A DNA stretch of 64,000 nt, taken from the NCBI GenBank assembly GCA_022180565.1, contig BQML01000002.1, positions 181,888 to 245,887 of the forward strand. The letters are read 5' to 3'. The position numbers and the translations under genes were made by a program. Shown piece by piece: positions 38,503 through 47,030 of the stretch. Below the pieces are notes generated by a model. It did not search any database. It worked only from the letters and a program-made list of their open reading frames with translations, and was not told the origin of the DNA. This DNA comes from Bacteroidia bacterium (GTDB lineage: Bacteria; Bacteroidota; Ignavibacteria; UBA10030). How positions within the stretch are numbered: the stretch's first letter is position 1; every line of letters begins with the position of its first letter.

Positions 38503-39477
38503 ATGTCTCTCTACACCCAGCTTGATTTCTCTGGAATCCGAACGATTTCTATCGCGACGAGAAAAAGCAAGGTGACGCCCGCGGCTTTTGCGAAGCCCCT
38601 GAAGTCGCCGGCAAAGACCACGCTCAGACAATTCGTGGACTCCTTGCCGAAAATCCTCGCCGCTGAAGAACTGCGTGATCTGACCGAGGATATCATACGA
38701 TCGCGCCGCCGGCGAAAACCGGTCGTCCTCATGATCGGCGCTCATGTCATCAAAGTCGGCCTCTCACCTCTGATCATCGATCTCGTGCGAGGCGGTGTCC
38801 TCACGCATGTCGCCATGAACAGCGCCGCGGCTATCCACGACGTGGAAACCGCGATGTGGGGACATACATCCGAAGACGTTGCCGTCAATCTGATGGATGG
38901 TACATTCGGGATGTCACGGGAAACGGGGGAGTTTATGAACAAATGCCTGACCGTGGCCTTCAGAAATTCGCAGGACGGGTATGGTGAGGCGCTGGGCAAG
39001 AAGCTCCTGGAAAAAAAGGCGCCGAATGTATCCGTCAGCATTCTCGCCCAATGTCTCAAAGCGCGCGTTCCGGTGACGGTCCATGCAGCCATCGGTACGG
39101 ATATCATCCATCAACAACCCACCATGGACGGGGCGGCGACGGGAGAACTGAGCTTCAGAGACTTCAGGGTCCTCGCTCATTCGGTGAAGGACCTTCAGGG
39201 CGGAGGCGTGGTCATCAACGTCGGGTCAGCCGTGATTCTTCCCGAGGTGTTTCTGAAAGCCCTCACGGTCGTCCGGAATCTCGGCTACAAGACAAAAGGC
39301 TTCTCCACAGCAAACTTCGACATGCTTCGGCACTATAGACCGACGGTCAACGTTGTTGAGCGGCCTACACAGAACCATGGACGGGGGTACCAGATCACGG
39401 GCCACCATGAGATCATGATCCCCTTGCTGGCGGCGATGATCAAGCTTCGAATGGGCGGGGGTGGATCCCGTCGATGA
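38503..39477 (+). CDS. Conserved protein with deoxyhypusine synthase-like fold (tentative)
   Basis: About 324 residues with no signal peptide or membrane segment. The distinctive stretches are GAHVIKVGLSPLIIDL, NSAAAIHDVETAMWG, MDGTFGMSRETG and, near the end, GGGVVINVGSAVILPEVF. Their order and spacing resemble the NAD-binding Rossmann fold of deoxyhypusine synthase, but the active-site lysine region of that enzyme is not obvious. I have no firm function. The start is ATG 38503; an upstream in-frame start at 38422 would overlap the DUF3108 gene. The stop overlaps the CPBP protease ATG by four bases. Confidence 0.6.
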   Translation: MSLYTQLDFSGIRTISIATRKSKVTPAAFAKPLKSPAKTTLRQFVDSLPKILAAEELRDLTEDIIRSRRRRKPVVLMIGAHVIKVGLSPLIIDLVRGGVLTHVAMNSAAAIHDVETAMWGHTSEDVAVNLMDGTFGMSRETGEFMNKCLTVAFRNSQDGYGEALGKKLLEKKAPNVSVSILAQCLKARVPVTVHAAIGTDIIHQQPTMDGAATGELSFRDFRVLAHSVKDLQGGGVVINVGSAVILPEVFLKALTVVRNLGYKTKGFSTANFDMLRHYRPTVNVVERPTQNHGRGYQITGHHEIMIPLLAAMIKLRMGGGGSRR

Positions 39478-40406
39478 TGCCTCGATCCGCGGAATCGACC
39501 GGTCCTGAACGGCCGGCGTTCGTCGAGCGCCACCGCATCCATCCGATCGTCTTTGCGGCCGTTTCCCTGACCATTGTTTTCGTTCTGTATCAGCTTGTGG
39601 CCGGAACAATCACGTTCCTGATTGTCGGAGAGACCGCGGTCACAAGGGAAAACGTCGACTTGATCAGGTGGCTGACCATGGCCGGCCAGATCGTCTGCAT
39701 TCTGATTCCCACCATCGCGCTCGCGCGTCTCCTGTCCGTCAAGTTGTCGGATGTATTCCGGTGGCGGCTCCCCTCGGCGGCAGAAACCGTCTATGCGGTG
39801 ATTGGGCTTGTCATGCTCCAACAGGTGTTTCAGATCTTCCTGTTTTTTCAGGACATGATTCCGCTCCCTGATGTCCTCCAACGTATCCTCGACCCTTTCA
39901 AGGAAATGTTGGAAAAAATGTTTCAGGGCCTTGTGCGGGCGGAAACGGTGGGCGAACTGGGGTTTGTCATCCTCGTGGTTGCCGTCGTCCCCGCCGTGGC
40001 GGAGGAGATGTTGTTTCGCGGTCTGATCCAGCGGTCCATCGAGAGAGCGCTCCCCGGCTTGCAGGCAGCCATTCTTGCCGGGGCGGTGTTCGGCCTGTAT
40101 CATTTCAATCCCTTTGCCGTCGTTCCTCTCGTGGGCCTCGGTTGCTACTTTGGGGTCCTACGGTACCGATCAAACAGCATCCTCATTGCCATGACGGCCC
40201 ACTTTGTGAACAACGCTCTTGCCGCAGTGGCGGCGTATTTTCATATGGAGTCCGAAACCATCCTTGGGGCACAATCAGAAGGCCACGCCGACATCGGCGC
40301 CGTGCTGATTCAGCTCGTTCTCTATCTTGGCTTGTTCCTGTTCGTGTTTTCGCGCTATCTTGTCATCACGTCACCCGAATGGAGGGACACCCATGGCCCG
40401 ATGTGA
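39474..40406 (+). CDS. CPBP-family intramembrane metalloprotease
   Basis: 310 residues with about eight hydrophobic segments. The CPBP (Rce1-like) motifs are E177-E178 in AEEMLFRG, then FGLYHFNP and HFVNN, which supply the metal-binding and catalytic residues. The eukaryotic relative cleaves prenylated CaaX proteins; bacterial members process membrane proteins or peptides, mostly uncharacterised. It overlaps genes at both ends: the DHS-like gene by 4 bases and the zinc-ribbon gene by 14, suggesting a tightly translated unit. Confidence 0.92.
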   Translation: MMPRSAESTGPERPAFVERHRIHPIVFAAVSLTIVFVLYQLVAGTITFLIVGETAVTRENVDLIRWLTMAGQIVCILIPTIALARLLSVKLSDVFRWRLPSAAETVYAVIGLVMLQQVFQIFLFFQDMIPLPDVLQRILDPFKEMLEKMFQGLVRAETVGELGFVILVVAVVPAVAEEMLFRGLIQRSIERALPGLQAAILAGAVFGLYHFNPFAVVPLVGLGCYFGVLRYRSNSILIAMTAHFVNNALAAVAAYFHMESETILGAQSEGHADIGAVLIQLVLYLGLFLFVFSRYLVITSPEWRDTHGPM

Positions 40407-40848
40407 CCAGTGCGGCGACGCGGTCAACGACATGGATCTTTGCACCTCGTGCGGTGCGATCCTCGGTTCGCCCTCATGGGAGTGCGAGCTCCATGCCGAC
40501 GTCCCAGCCGTAGCCCGATGTGTTGTGTGCGGCAAGCCCGTCTGTGGGGATTGTGCTACGAGGCTTGGGGGAAGGTTCTTTTGCGACGTTCTTTCACACC
40601 GGGATATTGCCGCAGAAACGGTCGTTCTGGCAGTGTGCTCTTCTCCGTTTGAAGCGGATATGATCCTGGAGAACCTTGCCCAGAGTGGTTTGGACGTTAT
40701 CGCCTTTGCAAGAAACGCCTTCAACGCCCTCGCTCTCCTTTCTCTCCCGTCGGTTGTCCAAGTGCGAGTCCGGTCCGGGCAGGCAGGACAGGCGCGCGAA
40801 GTTCTGAAGAAGCTTGCTCTGGATGAGGAATCACGCCGTGAACTCTGA
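40393..40848 (+). CDS. Zinc-ribbon / B-box-like / DUF2007-like protein (paralogue 2)
   Basis: 151 residues from ATG 40393, chosen because GGAGGG lies upstream and the zinc ribbon then starts at residue 4 (C4-x2-C7, C17-x2-C20). A B-box-like cluster follows (CELHADVPAVARC, VCGKPVCGDC, then FFC). The tail (about 80-145) has the DUF2007-like SPFEADMILENLAQSG pattern. The architecture matches the gene at 552-1037. It lies between the CPBP protease and cdsA and overlaps both, so it may accompany membrane functions. Function unknown. Confidence 0.8.
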   Translation: MARCDQCGDAVNDMDLCTSCGAILGSPSWECELHADVPAVARCVVCGKPVCGDCATRLGGRFFCDVLSHRDIAAETVVLAVCSSPFEADMILENLAQSGLDVIAFARNAFNALALLSLPSVVQVRVRSGQAGQAREVLKKLALDEESRREL

Positions 40849-41797
40849 TCAGCGATTTGAGAAGCTCCCCGCTCGCATCGCGGTCGCCATCGTGGCAATC
40901 CCCCTCATGGTTGCCGCGATGTTCGAGGGTGGCTACTGGTTTTTCGGATTGGTTGCGCTCCTCTCGACCTTGTCGCTCCATGAATTCTACGGATTGGCGA
41001 AAAAGAAAGGCGCAATGCCGCTGACAGGGTTGGGTCTGACGGCCGGATTTTTCCTGACGCTCGGGTTCATCTACGAACGCCTCCAAGTCGGTGTCTACTC
41101 CTGGTTCCTTGAGCGCGGGATTCACCTGAAGCTCTTTTCTCAGCTTCAATTTATTCTCGTTGTGCTGGTGATCTTTGTCCTGATTGTCCTTCTGCTGGAA
41201 GTTCTTCGGACAAAAGAGTCCTCCCTGCAGAACGTCGGCACGACTGTGAGCGGGGTCCTCATCGTTTCGCTGTCTTTCGGATTTCTCGTGGGATTGCGCG
41301 AGCTCTTCTCCTACGGGTTCCCCGTTCACCGCTTCTTTGGCGGAATGATTCCGGATGGGACCGATGCTGTGGCCGTGGTCGATCGCTGGGGCGGATGGAC
41401 GCTGTTTGCCCTCTTCGCAGCCGTGTGGGTGTGCGACACGGCGGCCTACTTTGCAGGAAAGAGTTTCGGAAGACACAAGCTGTTGGAGCGGGTGAGTCCC
41501 TCGAAAACATGGGAAGGAGCCATTGCGGGATTTGGAGGAGCCGTTGCCACGATGGTGACGGCACAGCAAACGGTGCTGGAGTACCTGAGCACAACGGACG
41601 GCATCGTGCTTGGGATCCTCATCGGTGTGTTCGGTCAGATGGGAGATCTTGTGGAGTCCAAATTCAAACGCGATGCCGGCGTGAAAGATTCATCGTCACT
41701 GATTCCGGGACACGGGGGGGTGTACGACCGCTTTGACAGTGTGGTATTTCTTGCACCGATTGTGTATCTTTACATCGATTTCATTGTCTTTTCATGA
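40838..41797 (+). CDS. cdsA: Phosphatidate cytidylyltransferase
   Basis: About 319 residues, multi-spanning inner-membrane enzyme. It makes CDP-diacylglycerol from phosphatidate and CTP, the branch point to all phospholipid headgroups. The C-terminal CdsA signature is present as ESKFKRDAGVKD followed by PGHGGVYDRFDS. I chose GTG 40838, which has GAGGAA seven bases upstream; ATG 40823 is an in-frame alternative. It overlaps the zinc-ribbon gene by 11 bases and rimO by four. Confidence 0.95.
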   Translation: MNSDQRFEKLPARIAVAIVAIPLMVAAMFEGGYWFFGLVALLSTLSLHEFYGLAKKKGAMPLTGLGLTAGFFLTLGFIYERLQVGVYSWFLERGIHLKLFSQLQFILVVLVIFVLIVLLLEVLRTKESSLQNVGTTVSGVLIVSLSFGFLVGLRELFSYGFPVHRFFGGMIPDGTDAVAVVDRWGGWTLFALFAAVWVCDTAAYFAGKSFGRHKLLERVSPSKTWEGAIAGFGGAVATMVTAQQTVLEYLSTTDGIVLGILIGVFGQMGDLVESKFKRDAGVKDSSSLIPGHGGVYDRFDSVVFLAPIVYLYIDFIVFS

Positions 41798-43143
41798 GCA
41801 GGATCCGACCCGGAACCGACAAACCGCGTATCGGCGTGGTGACGCTGGGATGCTCAAAGAACATCGTGGATAGCGAGCATCTGCTGGCACAGCTCAAGGT
41901 GAGCGACGCCACCGTGGTGAACGACATTGCCGAAGCCGATATTGCGGTCATCAACACCTGCGGATTCATCGAAGCCGCCAAGCAGGAGTCCCTCGACGCC
42001 GTGGTGGAAGCGCTGGAGCGAAAACGCTCCGGTACGCTGAAGAAGGTTGTCGTCATGGGCTGTTTGTCGGAACGATACCGTGAGGATCTGCGGAAGGCCC
42101 TCCCTGAGGTTGACGCCTATTTTGGCTCGAACCATTTACGCGAGGTGGTCACGGAGCTTGGTTCCGACTTCCGCCGTGAACTGCTGGGCGAACGGGTCCT
42201 GACTACGCCCCAACATTTCGCGTATCTCAAAATCTCCGAAGGATGCGATCGTCCGTGCTCGTTCTGTGCGATTCCGCTGATGCGCGGTACGCATCGTACA
42301 AAGCCGCTGGAAGACGTCCTCCGCGAGGCGAAGACCCTTGCATCGATGAAGGTGAAGGAATTGATTCTGATCGGCCAGGACACGACATACTATGGGCTCG
42401 ACCTCTACGGCGAACGCCGCCTTGGAACCCTGCTCCGGACGCTCGGCGAACTCGACTCGTTCGAATGGATTCGTCTCATGTACGCCTATCCTTCAGGATT
42501 TCCCCAGGATGTCCTCAACGTATTTCAGGATGTTCCCGCATTGTGTCGGTATATCGATCTGCCGCTCCAGCACGTTTCCGATCCGGTCCTGAAGTCGATG
42601 CGGCGAGGAATGACGGAGAAGAGAACACGAGACCTGCTCGAACGCATGCATCGTGCTGTTCCGGGCCTCGCGATCCGAACGACCTTCATCGTGGGGTATC
42701 CGAACGAAACGGATGACGATTTTCAAGTCCTCTACGATTTTGTGAAGGAGACGAAGTTTCACCGACTGGGAGTTTTCACGTATTCTCAAGAGGACGGTAC
42801 GGCTGCGGAGGCACTGGGTGACCCGGTTCCCGAGGCGGTCAAGCAAGAGCGAATGTCGGCTCTCATGGAGCTTCAACGGGAGATCTCCGAAGAGAGAAAC
42901 GCAAGCCTGACAGGATCGGTCGTGCGGGTGCTGATCGACCGTATCGAAGGAGCGCATGCAGTCGGTCGAACGGAGTGGGATGCTCCGGAAATCGACCAGG
43001 AAATCTATGTAAAGGACGCGGAAGCCTTCTCTCCCGGCAACTTTTACGATGTTCGCATTGTTGAGGGGATGGAGTACGACCTGTACGCCGAAAGGACGGC
43101 AACTCCTGTCCCAAGGAGGGAATTCCATGAAGTGGCATTCTAG
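41794..43143 (+). CDS. rimO: Ribosomal protein S12 methylthiotransferase
   Basis: 449 residues. It adds a methylthio group to a conserved aspartate of ribosomal protein S12. The N-terminal domain has three cysteines for the auxiliary cluster (GCSKN, NTCGF, GCLSER). The radical-SAM motif is EGCDRPCSFCAIP. A TRAM domain ends the protein. VDSEHLLAQL is typical of RimO rather than MiaB. Starts within the cdsA stop (ATGA). Confidence 0.97.
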   Translation: MSRIRPGTDKPRIGVVTLGCSKNIVDSEHLLAQLKVSDATVVNDIAEADIAVINTCGFIEAAKQESLDAVVEALERKRSGTLKKVVVMGCLSERYREDLRKALPEVDAYFGSNHLREVVTELGSDFRRELLGERVLTTPQHFAYLKISEGCDRPCSFCAIPLMRGTHRTKPLEDVLREAKTLASMKVKELILIGQDTTYYGLDLYGERRLGTLLRTLGELDSFEWIRLMYAYPSGFPQDVLNVFQDVPALCRYIDLPLQHVSDPVLKSMRRGMTEKRTRDLLERMHRAVPGLAIRTTFIVGYPNETDDDFQVLYDFVKETKFHRLGVFTYSQEDGTAAEALGDPVPEAVKQERMSALMELQREISEERNASLTGSVVRVLIDRIEGAHAVGRTEWDAPEIDQEIYVKDAEAFSPGNFYDVRIVEGMEYDLYAERTATPVPRREFHEVAF

Positions 43144-44428
43144 AGTCGGAAGTCTTGCCGTCGTTGCTGTGATTCTGCACGGTACCTCGCCTGCGCAGGC
43201 GGAAATGCGGCCGACAACCGTCGAGTCCACACCGATGTTCTTCTTCGATGCGATCAGCTATTCGTCGGAGACGCCGGAAAAGTCCAGAATCGATTTTTAT
43301 GTTCAGGTGCCGTATGAGCAACTTCGGTTTGTGAAAGAGGGGGATCAGTATGTGGCTAAATACGATGTCGTTCTGACCGTTGCTACGCCTGAGCAGAAGG
43401 TCCTCCAGGAACGAATTTGGACCGTAGACGTCAGGCTTCCTGAGTTTACCCAGACCGTTTCGCGCTCGGCCTACAGCCTGACTCAGCGCGCCCTTGACGT
43501 CGATCCGGGTAACTATGTCGTCACCGTTCAGGTGCGGGATCAGGATTCAAGGAAGACAGGGCGGGTTCGCAAGGCGCTTCTCGTGACGGACTACCGCCAG
43601 GCGGCCCTCAGCCTGAGCGATATCATGCTGGTGTCGCGTTTGACGACGGACGGAGCGACGAAGAGGATTGTTCCGAACATCTCGGGAAATATCTCCAACA
43701 TGGGGGAAGGATTCTTTATGTTTCTGGAGATATACAACCAGGCGCCGGCGGATTCCGTGGAGCTGGTGTGGAGAATTCTGGGAAAGGACAAGGAAGAGGT
43801 CGCAGGCGCGCGTCAAATGGAACAAACGTCTTTGGGAAAGACCCAGGCGTTTCTGAAGGTAGAGGACCTGCGGCTGCCCGTGGGTACCTATCTGATCATG
43901 GTCGAGGCGTTTCCGGCCGGTAAGAGTGATTCGGCGTCCTCTGCCCGCGCAACGACCACCAGGACCTTCTCCGTGCGTTATACCGACATTCCCGCGTCCA
44001 TCTCGGATCTTCCCAAGGCTGTGGAACAACTCAGGTACATTGCCCAGCCGGCGGAGTATGAGTTCATCCGGGATGCCGGAGATGAGGAGGAGATGCGACG
44101 GCGATTTCTGGAGTTCTGGTCCAAACGCGACCCGGATCCGGCGACGAGCAGGAATGAATTGATGGAGGAATACTACCGGCGCGTGGAGTTCGCCAACAAG
44201 AATTTCGGCCATTATCTGGAAGGCTGGCGAACGGATCGAGGAATGGTGTACGTGCGCTTCGGATCTCCGGATAACATCGACCGCCACCCCTTTGATATGA
44301 ACACCAAGCCGTACGAAGTGTGGTATTACTATGAACTGGAACGCCAGTTCGTGTTCGTCGATGAAACGGGTTTTGGCGATTACCGCCTGCGGTACCCGAC
44401 GACAGACCTGTGGGGGAGAGTCCGCTGA
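43127..44428 (+). CDS. GWxTD domain secreted protein
   Basis: 433 residues. A signal peptide (about 1-25, ending TSPAQA) is followed by beta-rich domains and a C-terminal GWxTD domain with the name-giving motif as GWRTDRGMVYVRFG near residue 365. The family is common in Acidobacteria, Ignavibacteria and relatives; its function is unknown. The start is ATG 43127, with AAGGAGGG at ideal distance; the reading frame extends further upstream inside rimO but is not needed. Its 3' end overlaps the BamA-like gene by 19 bases, so the two proteins may be functionally linked. Confidence 0.9.
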   Translation: MKWHSRVGSLAVVAVILHGTSPAQAEMRPTTVESTPMFFFDAISYSSETPEKSRIDFYVQVPYEQLRFVKEGDQYVAKYDVVLTVATPEQKVLQERIWTVDVRLPEFTQTVSRSAYSLTQRALDVDPGNYVVTVQVRDQDSRKTGRVRKALLVTDYRQAALSLSDIMLVSRLTTDGATKRIVPNISGNISNMGEGFFMFLEIYNQAPADSVELVWRILGKDKEEVAGARQMEQTSLGKTQAFLKVEDLRLPVGTYLIMVEAFPAGKSDSASSARATTTRTFSVRYTDIPASISDLPKAVEQLRYIAQPAEYEFIRDAGDEEEMRRRFLEFWSKRDPDPATSRNELMEEYYRRVEFANKNFGHYLEGWRTDRGMVYVRFGSPDNIDRHPFDMNTKPYEVWYYYELERQFVFVDETGFGDYRLRYPTTDLWGRVR

Positions 44429-46194
44429 AGTCCGTTCGACGCGATGTCCTGCGAAAAGCCAGTGCTCAAGTGTTTGGGCCTGGCTTTTTGTGTTTGGGGA
44501 TGTTCGTTCTGTTGCTTTCCGGGGTTCAGGCCCAGGAGAAGCCAACAGTGCGTTCGGTGAGCATCACGGGAAATGTCGCTTTCACGGCCAATGAGATCCT
44601 CCGGGAAACGTCCTTAAATCCGGGCTCGCCGACGGATTCCGCTTTCTTTGCCCGGCAGGCGGAACAAGTGCTTTCTCTTTATCGAGAGGAAGGTTTTCTG
44701 TTTGCCGAAGTGGAGATCAATCCAACGGGAGATGCTTATCGGCCGGATGTCCATATTACGATTCGGGAGAACAAACCGGTCTTCGTTGATTCTGTCGTGC
44801 TCGCAGGGGCCGCGTCGATCCCGGTGGACCTTCTGCGCAGGGAGCTGACCATCCTCGGCAGGCCCCTCCGTCAGACGGTGATCGAGGAGGATATTCAGAG
44901 GATGCTGAGGGTCTATGAAGGAATGGGATATCCGACAACAGGCATTTCGGTTGCCGACCTGGTCATTCATGGATCGGAGGAGGGGCGCTACGGGTGTACC
45001 GTGGTCCTGGAGATCAACGAGGGAATCCGGGCAACTCTTGAAGGCGTTAGAATCGAAGGCAACTCCTTCACAAAGGATCATGTGATTCTTCGGGAGATTC
45101 CGTACCGGAACGGGGAAGTCTTCACGGACGAGTTTGCGGCATTGGTACGAAGATCGCTTGAGCGGACGCAGTTGTTCGCCTCCGTTGCAACTCCGGAGTT
45201 TGTTCTGTCTCAGGATCAGAAGGGTTTTCTGCTCGTAAAGGTTCAGGAAGGCTCGCCGAACAGATTCGACGGCATGATCGGATACAGCCCGCCGGTGAAG
45301 GGAACGGTCGGCGTTGTTACCGGACTGGTCCATGTGCACTTCGGGAATCTGTTTGGAACCGGGCGAAGATTGACTGCTCGGTGGATGAAGGAATCCGCAC
45401 TGACACAGGAACTGTCGCTTTGGTACCTTGAGCCCTGGTTGGCGTCTCTTCCGCTGGACTTGGAGGGGGGATTCGGCCAACGAAAGCAGGATTCGTCGTA
45501 CATCCGAAGGAGCTACAGCGGCAGGGTTGTGCTGAGGCTCACCACTGAAGTGGGAATCGGGCTGACGTTGGAGCACATGAACGTTGTGCCCGCCGAACGC
45601 GAAACGGGGGGTCTTCCCGGAAGCACGTCTTTGAGTGTCGGAGCGACCATTCGGTACGATACAAGGGACAACGCTGTCACCCCCACTTCGGGCGTGTTGT
45701 ACGGCACCTCGGCTGAGTTTGGGAGAAAGCGTATTGGCGGCGACGCTCCGGAGGGAACAAACCGCGTGGCTTTTGACGTGGAGGCCTATGGTGCTCTCAG
45801 CCGCGTTCAAGTTGTTGCAGTGGCGCTGCATGGACGGGACTTCTCGGCCTCCCGGGTTGAAGATGCCGACTTGTTTCGGCTGGGTGGTACGACGACTCTG
45901 CGGGGATATCGGGAAAATCAATTCCGCGGCTCGCGAATCGCCTGGAGCTCCTTTGAATACCGTCTGCTGGCAGAAAAGAGGTCCTACTTCTTCGGTTTTG
46001 TGGATCTGGGATATATCCGCACCCCGGACATTGCCGTCTCAGGATTGTCCGGTTCTGAAATCACACGCTGGGGATTCGGAGCGGGTGCGAGGCTCGATAC
46101 CGGTCTGGGGCTGATCACGGTGGGGCTTGCCTTCGGAGAAGGTGATACGTTCAGAACCGCCAAACTTCATTTCCGGCTGGTCAATGAATTTTGA
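44410..46194 (+). CDS. BamA/TamA-family outer-membrane protein
   Basis: 594 residues. An N-terminal basic region and hydrophobic signal (about 1-42, ending VQAQ) precede two or three POTRA-like repeats (about 45-285). The C-terminal barrel (about 290-594) ends in the aromatic residue Phe, as outer-membrane proteins do. The barrel includes GGTTTLRGYRENQFRG, the conserved lid motif of the BamA/TamA/FhaC superfamily. It is shorter than BamA (about 800, five POTRAs) and closer to TamA-like proteins. GTG start. It may help insert or export envelope proteins such as the upstream GWxTD protein (inference). Confidence 0.9.
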   Translation: MGESPLKSVRRDVLRKASAQVFGPGFLCLGMFVLLLSGVQAQEKPTVRSVSITGNVAFTANEILRETSLNPGSPTDSAFFARQAEQVLSLYREEGFLFAEVEINPTGDAYRPDVHITIRENKPVFVDSVVLAGAASIPVDLLRRELTILGRPLRQTVIEEDIQRMLRVYEGMGYPTTGISVADLVIHGSEEGRYGCTVVLEINEGIRATLEGVRIEGNSFTKDHVILREIPYRNGEVFTDEFAALVRRSLERTQLFASVATPEFVLSQDQKGFLLVKVQEGSPNRFDGMIGYSPPVKGTVGVVTGLVHVHFGNLFGTGRRLTARWMKESALTQELSLWYLEPWLASLPLDLEGGFGQRKQDSSYIRRSYSGRVVLRLTTEVGIGLTLEHMNVVPAERETGGLPGSTSLSVGATIRYDTRDNAVTPTSGVLYGTSAEFGRKRIGGDAPEGTNRVAFDVEAYGALSRVQVVAVALHGRDFSASRVEDADLFRLGGTTTLRGYRENQFRGSRIAWSSFEYRLLAEKRSYFFGFVDLGYIRTPDIAVSGLSGSEITRWGFGAGARLDTGLGLITVGLAFGEGDTFRTAKLHFRLVNEF

Positions 46195-47023
46195 AAAACT
46201 CTCGGCCGCTTTCGAGCTCCTGCGGCCGGTCAATGTGCTCATCATCATGCTTGTCATTGCCGCCGCCGTTCTGCTGGCCGGCGGTGTTGACGGGAACATC
46301 GTTCGGGCGCTCATTGCTGCGCTCGCCGGAGGTCTCATCGGCGGTGCGGCAAACGCAATCAATGATTACTTTGATATCGAGATCGATCGTGTGAACAAGC
46401 CGGGGCGTCCTCTCCCGCGCGGAAGCATCACACCGCGGGCGGCGGTTTTCCTTTGGTTTGGACTCTCTGCCATTGGCATTTCCCTCAATCTTTTTCTACA
46501 TTCTCCGGCGTTGGAGATCGCCCTTGCGGCGGTGATTGGCCTGCTGATCTACAGCGCCGTGTTGAAGCGAACGATGCTTTTGGGAAATCTTCTGGTGGCG
46601 GCAATGACGGCACTGGCCTTTTTGTACGGCGGTTCTATCGCCGGAGAGCCGGACCGGGCCTTTTTCCCTGCGCTGTTTGCGTTCTTGCTGAACCTGGGCA
46701 GAGAGATTTTGAAAGACATTGAAGATATGCGCGGGGATCAAGCCGGGAACGCTGGTACGCTCCCACTACGACGAGGTGTCTCTGCCGCGCTGGCTGTTGC
46801 AACCGCTGCCTTTGTTCTCCTTTTGGGGGCCACTCTCGTACCCTTCCTGTCGGGGCTCAGTGGAATGCCGTATCTTGCCGCAATCGTCGTTGTGGATGCC
46901 GTGCTGGGCTATGTCATCGTATCCATGTGGATGGATGCCGGGCCGGCAAACCTGGCCAGGTTAAACACGGCGTTAAAGGCCGATATGGTTCTTGGATTGA
47001 TTGCACTGTACATCGGACTGTAG
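46184..47023 (+). CDS. UbiA-family prenyltransferase, DGGGP synthase-like
   Basis: 279 residues from ATG 46184, with about eight membrane helices. The first Asp-rich motif is NDYFDIEIDRVNKPGRP. The second is EILKDIEDMRGDQAGNAGTLP, which matches the archaeal digeranylgeranylglyceryl phosphate synthase pattern better than UbiA or MenA proper. It would transfer a prenyl chain to a membrane acceptor. Such genes also occur in FCB-group bacteria. Its start overlaps the BamA-like stop by 11 bases. Alternatives are quinone or (bacterio)chlorophyll prenylation. Confidence 0.86.
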   Translation: MNFEKLSAAFELLRPVNVLIIMLVIAAAVLLAGGVDGNIVRALIAALAGGLIGGAANAINDYFDIEIDRVNKPGRPLPRGSITPRAAVFLWFGLSAIGISLNLFLHSPALEIALAAVIGLLIYSAVLKRTMLLGNLLVAAMTALAFLYGGSIAGEPDRAFFPALFAFLLNLGREILKDIEDMRGDQAGNAGTLPLRRGVSAALAVATAAFVLLLGATLVPFLSGLSGMPYLAAIVVVDAVLGYVIVSMWMDAGPANLARLNTALKADMVLGLIALYIGL

Positions 47024-47030
47024 ACGAGCT

